Position numbers and translations under genes: made by a program
Notes under the pieces: model-generated
Database searches by the model: none
Told to the model about the DNA's origin: nothing
The model's input: the letters and a program-made list of their open reading frames with translations, nothing else
From: Oceanihabitans sediminis
GTDB lineage: Bacteria; Bacteroidota; Bacteroidia; Flavobacteriales; Flavobacteriaceae
Assembly: GCF_003337215.1 (NCBI RefSeq)
Contig: NZ_QPIG01000002.1
Span: 496,001-560,000, forward strand
Length of the DNA: 64,000 nt
Reading direction: 5' to 3'
Part shown: one piece after another, positions 62,910 through 64,000 of the stretch
Numbering within the stretch: position 1 is the first letter of the stretch
How the letters are laid out: each line of letters opens with the position of its first letter

Positions 62910-64000
62910 ATGCCTATTAACGAAACTTATGAAAGCGAATTAGCTTTTCAAGCAGATAGACGTAGAGCTACTGTAGAATTTATTAAAATTGTTAGTGACC
63001 TTTGGTATGACAAATCTATTGAATTAGTTATTTTTAGAAATCAATTAATTGATAGAAATGTTAGCGAAATTTTAAACCTTCACGAATACGCTTGTGAGTT
63101 TGTTCAAAAACCTATTTCTATTTTTGATTCTGTAGAAATAGCTCAAGCTATCAAAACATTAGATCTCCCACCAGCAAAGTTAGACATAGGAAAACTTACC
63201 TATGAATATCATATGGAAGAGGATAAATACAACAATGCTACTGCCTTTGTTTCTGCTAAACTTAAAGGAGCTAGCGATAACGAAACAATCAAACCTAAAG
63301 ATGTAGTTCTATATGGTTTTGGAAGAATTGGTCGTTTAGTTGCTAGAGAATTAGTTAGCAAGGCTGGAAAAGGAAACCAATTACGTTTAAGAGCTATTGT
63401 TACTCGTGGAGCTATAGATAAAGTTGTATTAGAAAAAAGAGCTTCGTTATTACGTAACGATTCTGTACATGGTGATTTCTTAGGAACCGTTTCTGTTGAT
63501 GTAGAAAACAGTGCTTTAATCATTAATGGTATTTCAGTAAATATTATTTCTGCAAACGCGCCAGAAGATATTGACTATACAAAATACGGGATTAAAGATG
63601 CATTAGTAATTGATAATACTGGAGCATTTAGAGATAAAGAAGCTTTAAGCAGACATTTAAAATCTAAAGGTGCAGATAAAGTATTATTAACTGCTCCTGG
63701 AAAAGGTGTTCCTAATATTGTTCACGGTGTAAACCACTTAGAAAACAATCCTGATGAAGTAAATATTTTCTCTGCTGCATCTTGTACTACAAATGCTATT
63801 ACGCCTATCTTAAAGGTTGTGGAAGATTCTTTTGGAGTAAAATCAGGTCACTTAGAAACTATTCACGCATATACTAACGATCAAAACTTAGTAGATAACT
63901 TCCATAAAAAATATAGACGTGGACGTGCTGCTGCTTTAAACATGGTAATTACAGAAACTGGTGCAGGAAGCGCAGTATCTAAAGCTTTACCAAGTTTTGA
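62910..64000 (+). CDS. Glyceraldehyde-3-phosphate dehydrogenase, long type (3' end outside the window)
   Basis: The frame runs from ATG 62910 to the window end, about 363 codons, with no stop. An N-terminal extension of about 130 residues precedes the Rossmann motif VVLYGFGRIGRL. The catalytic cysteine is in SAASCTTNAIT, and IHAYTNDQNLVDN follows. It oxidises glyceraldehyde 3-phosphate with NAD(P)+ and phosphate. The extension is the long form (about 480 residues in total) that Bacteroidota and some Proteobacteria have in addition to a standard GAPDH, possibly for gluconeogenesis. Confidence 0.92.
   Translation, partial: MPINETYESELAFQADRRRATVEFIKIVSDLWYDKSIELVIFRNQLIDRNVSEILNLHEYACEFVQKPISIFDSVEIAQAIKTLDLPPAKLDIGKLTYEYHMEEDKYNNATAFVSAKLKGASDNETIKPKDVVLYGFGRIGRLVARELVSKAGKGNQLRLRAIVTRGAIDKVVLEKRASLLRNDSVHGDFLGTVSVDVENSALIINGISVNIISANAPEDIDYTKYGIKDALVIDNTGAFRDKEALSRHLKSKGADKVLLTAPGKGVPNIVHGVNHLENNPDEVNIFSAASCTTNAITPILKVVEDSFGVKSGHLETIHAYTNDQNLVDNFHKKYRRGRAAALNMVITETGAGSAVSKALPSF

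Overview
The window looks like a piece of core chromosome from a marine-type member of the Flavobacteriaceae (phylum Bacteroidota). The evidence is internal. The DNA is very AT-rich, and many genes are preceded by the Bacteroidota -7 promoter element TAnnTTTG. Three large secreted proteins end in a type IX secretion (T9SS) type A sorting domain. Several families are typical of this group: an RprXY-like two-component pair, DUF4835 next to coaBC, a DnaQ/GIY-YIG fusion, YtxJ, and DUF6503/DUF3857 proteins. No tRNA, rRNA, CRISPR array, insertion sequence, phage or integrase was seen, and no stretch longer than 300 bases lacks a gene.

Layout. 1-7.4 kb: the end of a UbiA prenyltransferase gene, maf, a small MscS-type channel, a secreted PIG-L deacetylase, a sodium:solute symporter preceded by a 31-residue membrane peptide, then a DUF3124 lipoprotein and ytxJ on the minus strand. 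7.5-14.3 kb: clpB, deoC-deoD (deoxynucleoside salvage), a DUF6503 lipoprotein, smpB facing pcm, and a small exported protein. 14.4-23.7 kb (plus strand): a Gfo/Idh/MocA oxidoreductase, a 3-hydroxyacyl-CoA dehydrogenase, DUF1015, a YggS PLP-binding protein, the exonuclease/GIY-YIG fusion, a DUF3857 protein, a voltage-gated K+ channel with a zinc ribbon, and miaA. 23.8-28.8 kb (minus): response regulator and histidine kinase, coaE, a YbbR-like protein and a family 2 glycosyltransferase. 28.8-36.4 kb (minus): three tandem T9SS cargo genes with duplicated ends and promoters. 36.6-44.0 kb (minus): fabI, recN, DUF4835, coaBC, rpoZ, bamD, dapA and a DUF6913-like protein. 44.1-45.8 kb: the two halves of a 5'-nucleotidase as separate genes. 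45.8-50.1 kb (minus): a membrane protein, ligA, prmC and a GNAT. 50.2-57.1 kb (mostly plus): a LEA-like lipoprotein, ribD, a HAD phosphatase, an EamA transporter, a YigZ protein, a thioesterase (minus), dnaA, a low-molecular-weight tyrosine phosphatase and an RsmI-like methylase. 57.1-61.2 kb (minus): a lysozyme-fold protein, DUF2279, mltG, a GNAT and dapF. 61.3-64 kb (plus): a Do/DegQ-type protease and the 5' part of a long-type GAPDH gene.

Most of this is housekeeping. The least ordinary signals are these. (i) The three T9SS cargo promoters each carry two copies of a CGACAAAA-like element exactly 20 bp apart, at a fixed distance from a conserved -7-like element; a related pair lies in front of an unrelated membrane protein gene 10 kb away. 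(ii) Four genes have TAnnTTTG only 4-6 nt before the start codon, suggesting leaderless mRNAs. (iii) miaA and ribD have no ATG, GTG or TTG start that would include their conserved N-termini. (iv) A 31-residue single-span membrane ORF lies directly before the symporter gene. (v) The DnaQ/GIY-YIG fusion keeps the four-cysteine pattern of UvrC. No clearly new defence, biosynthetic or mobile system was found.
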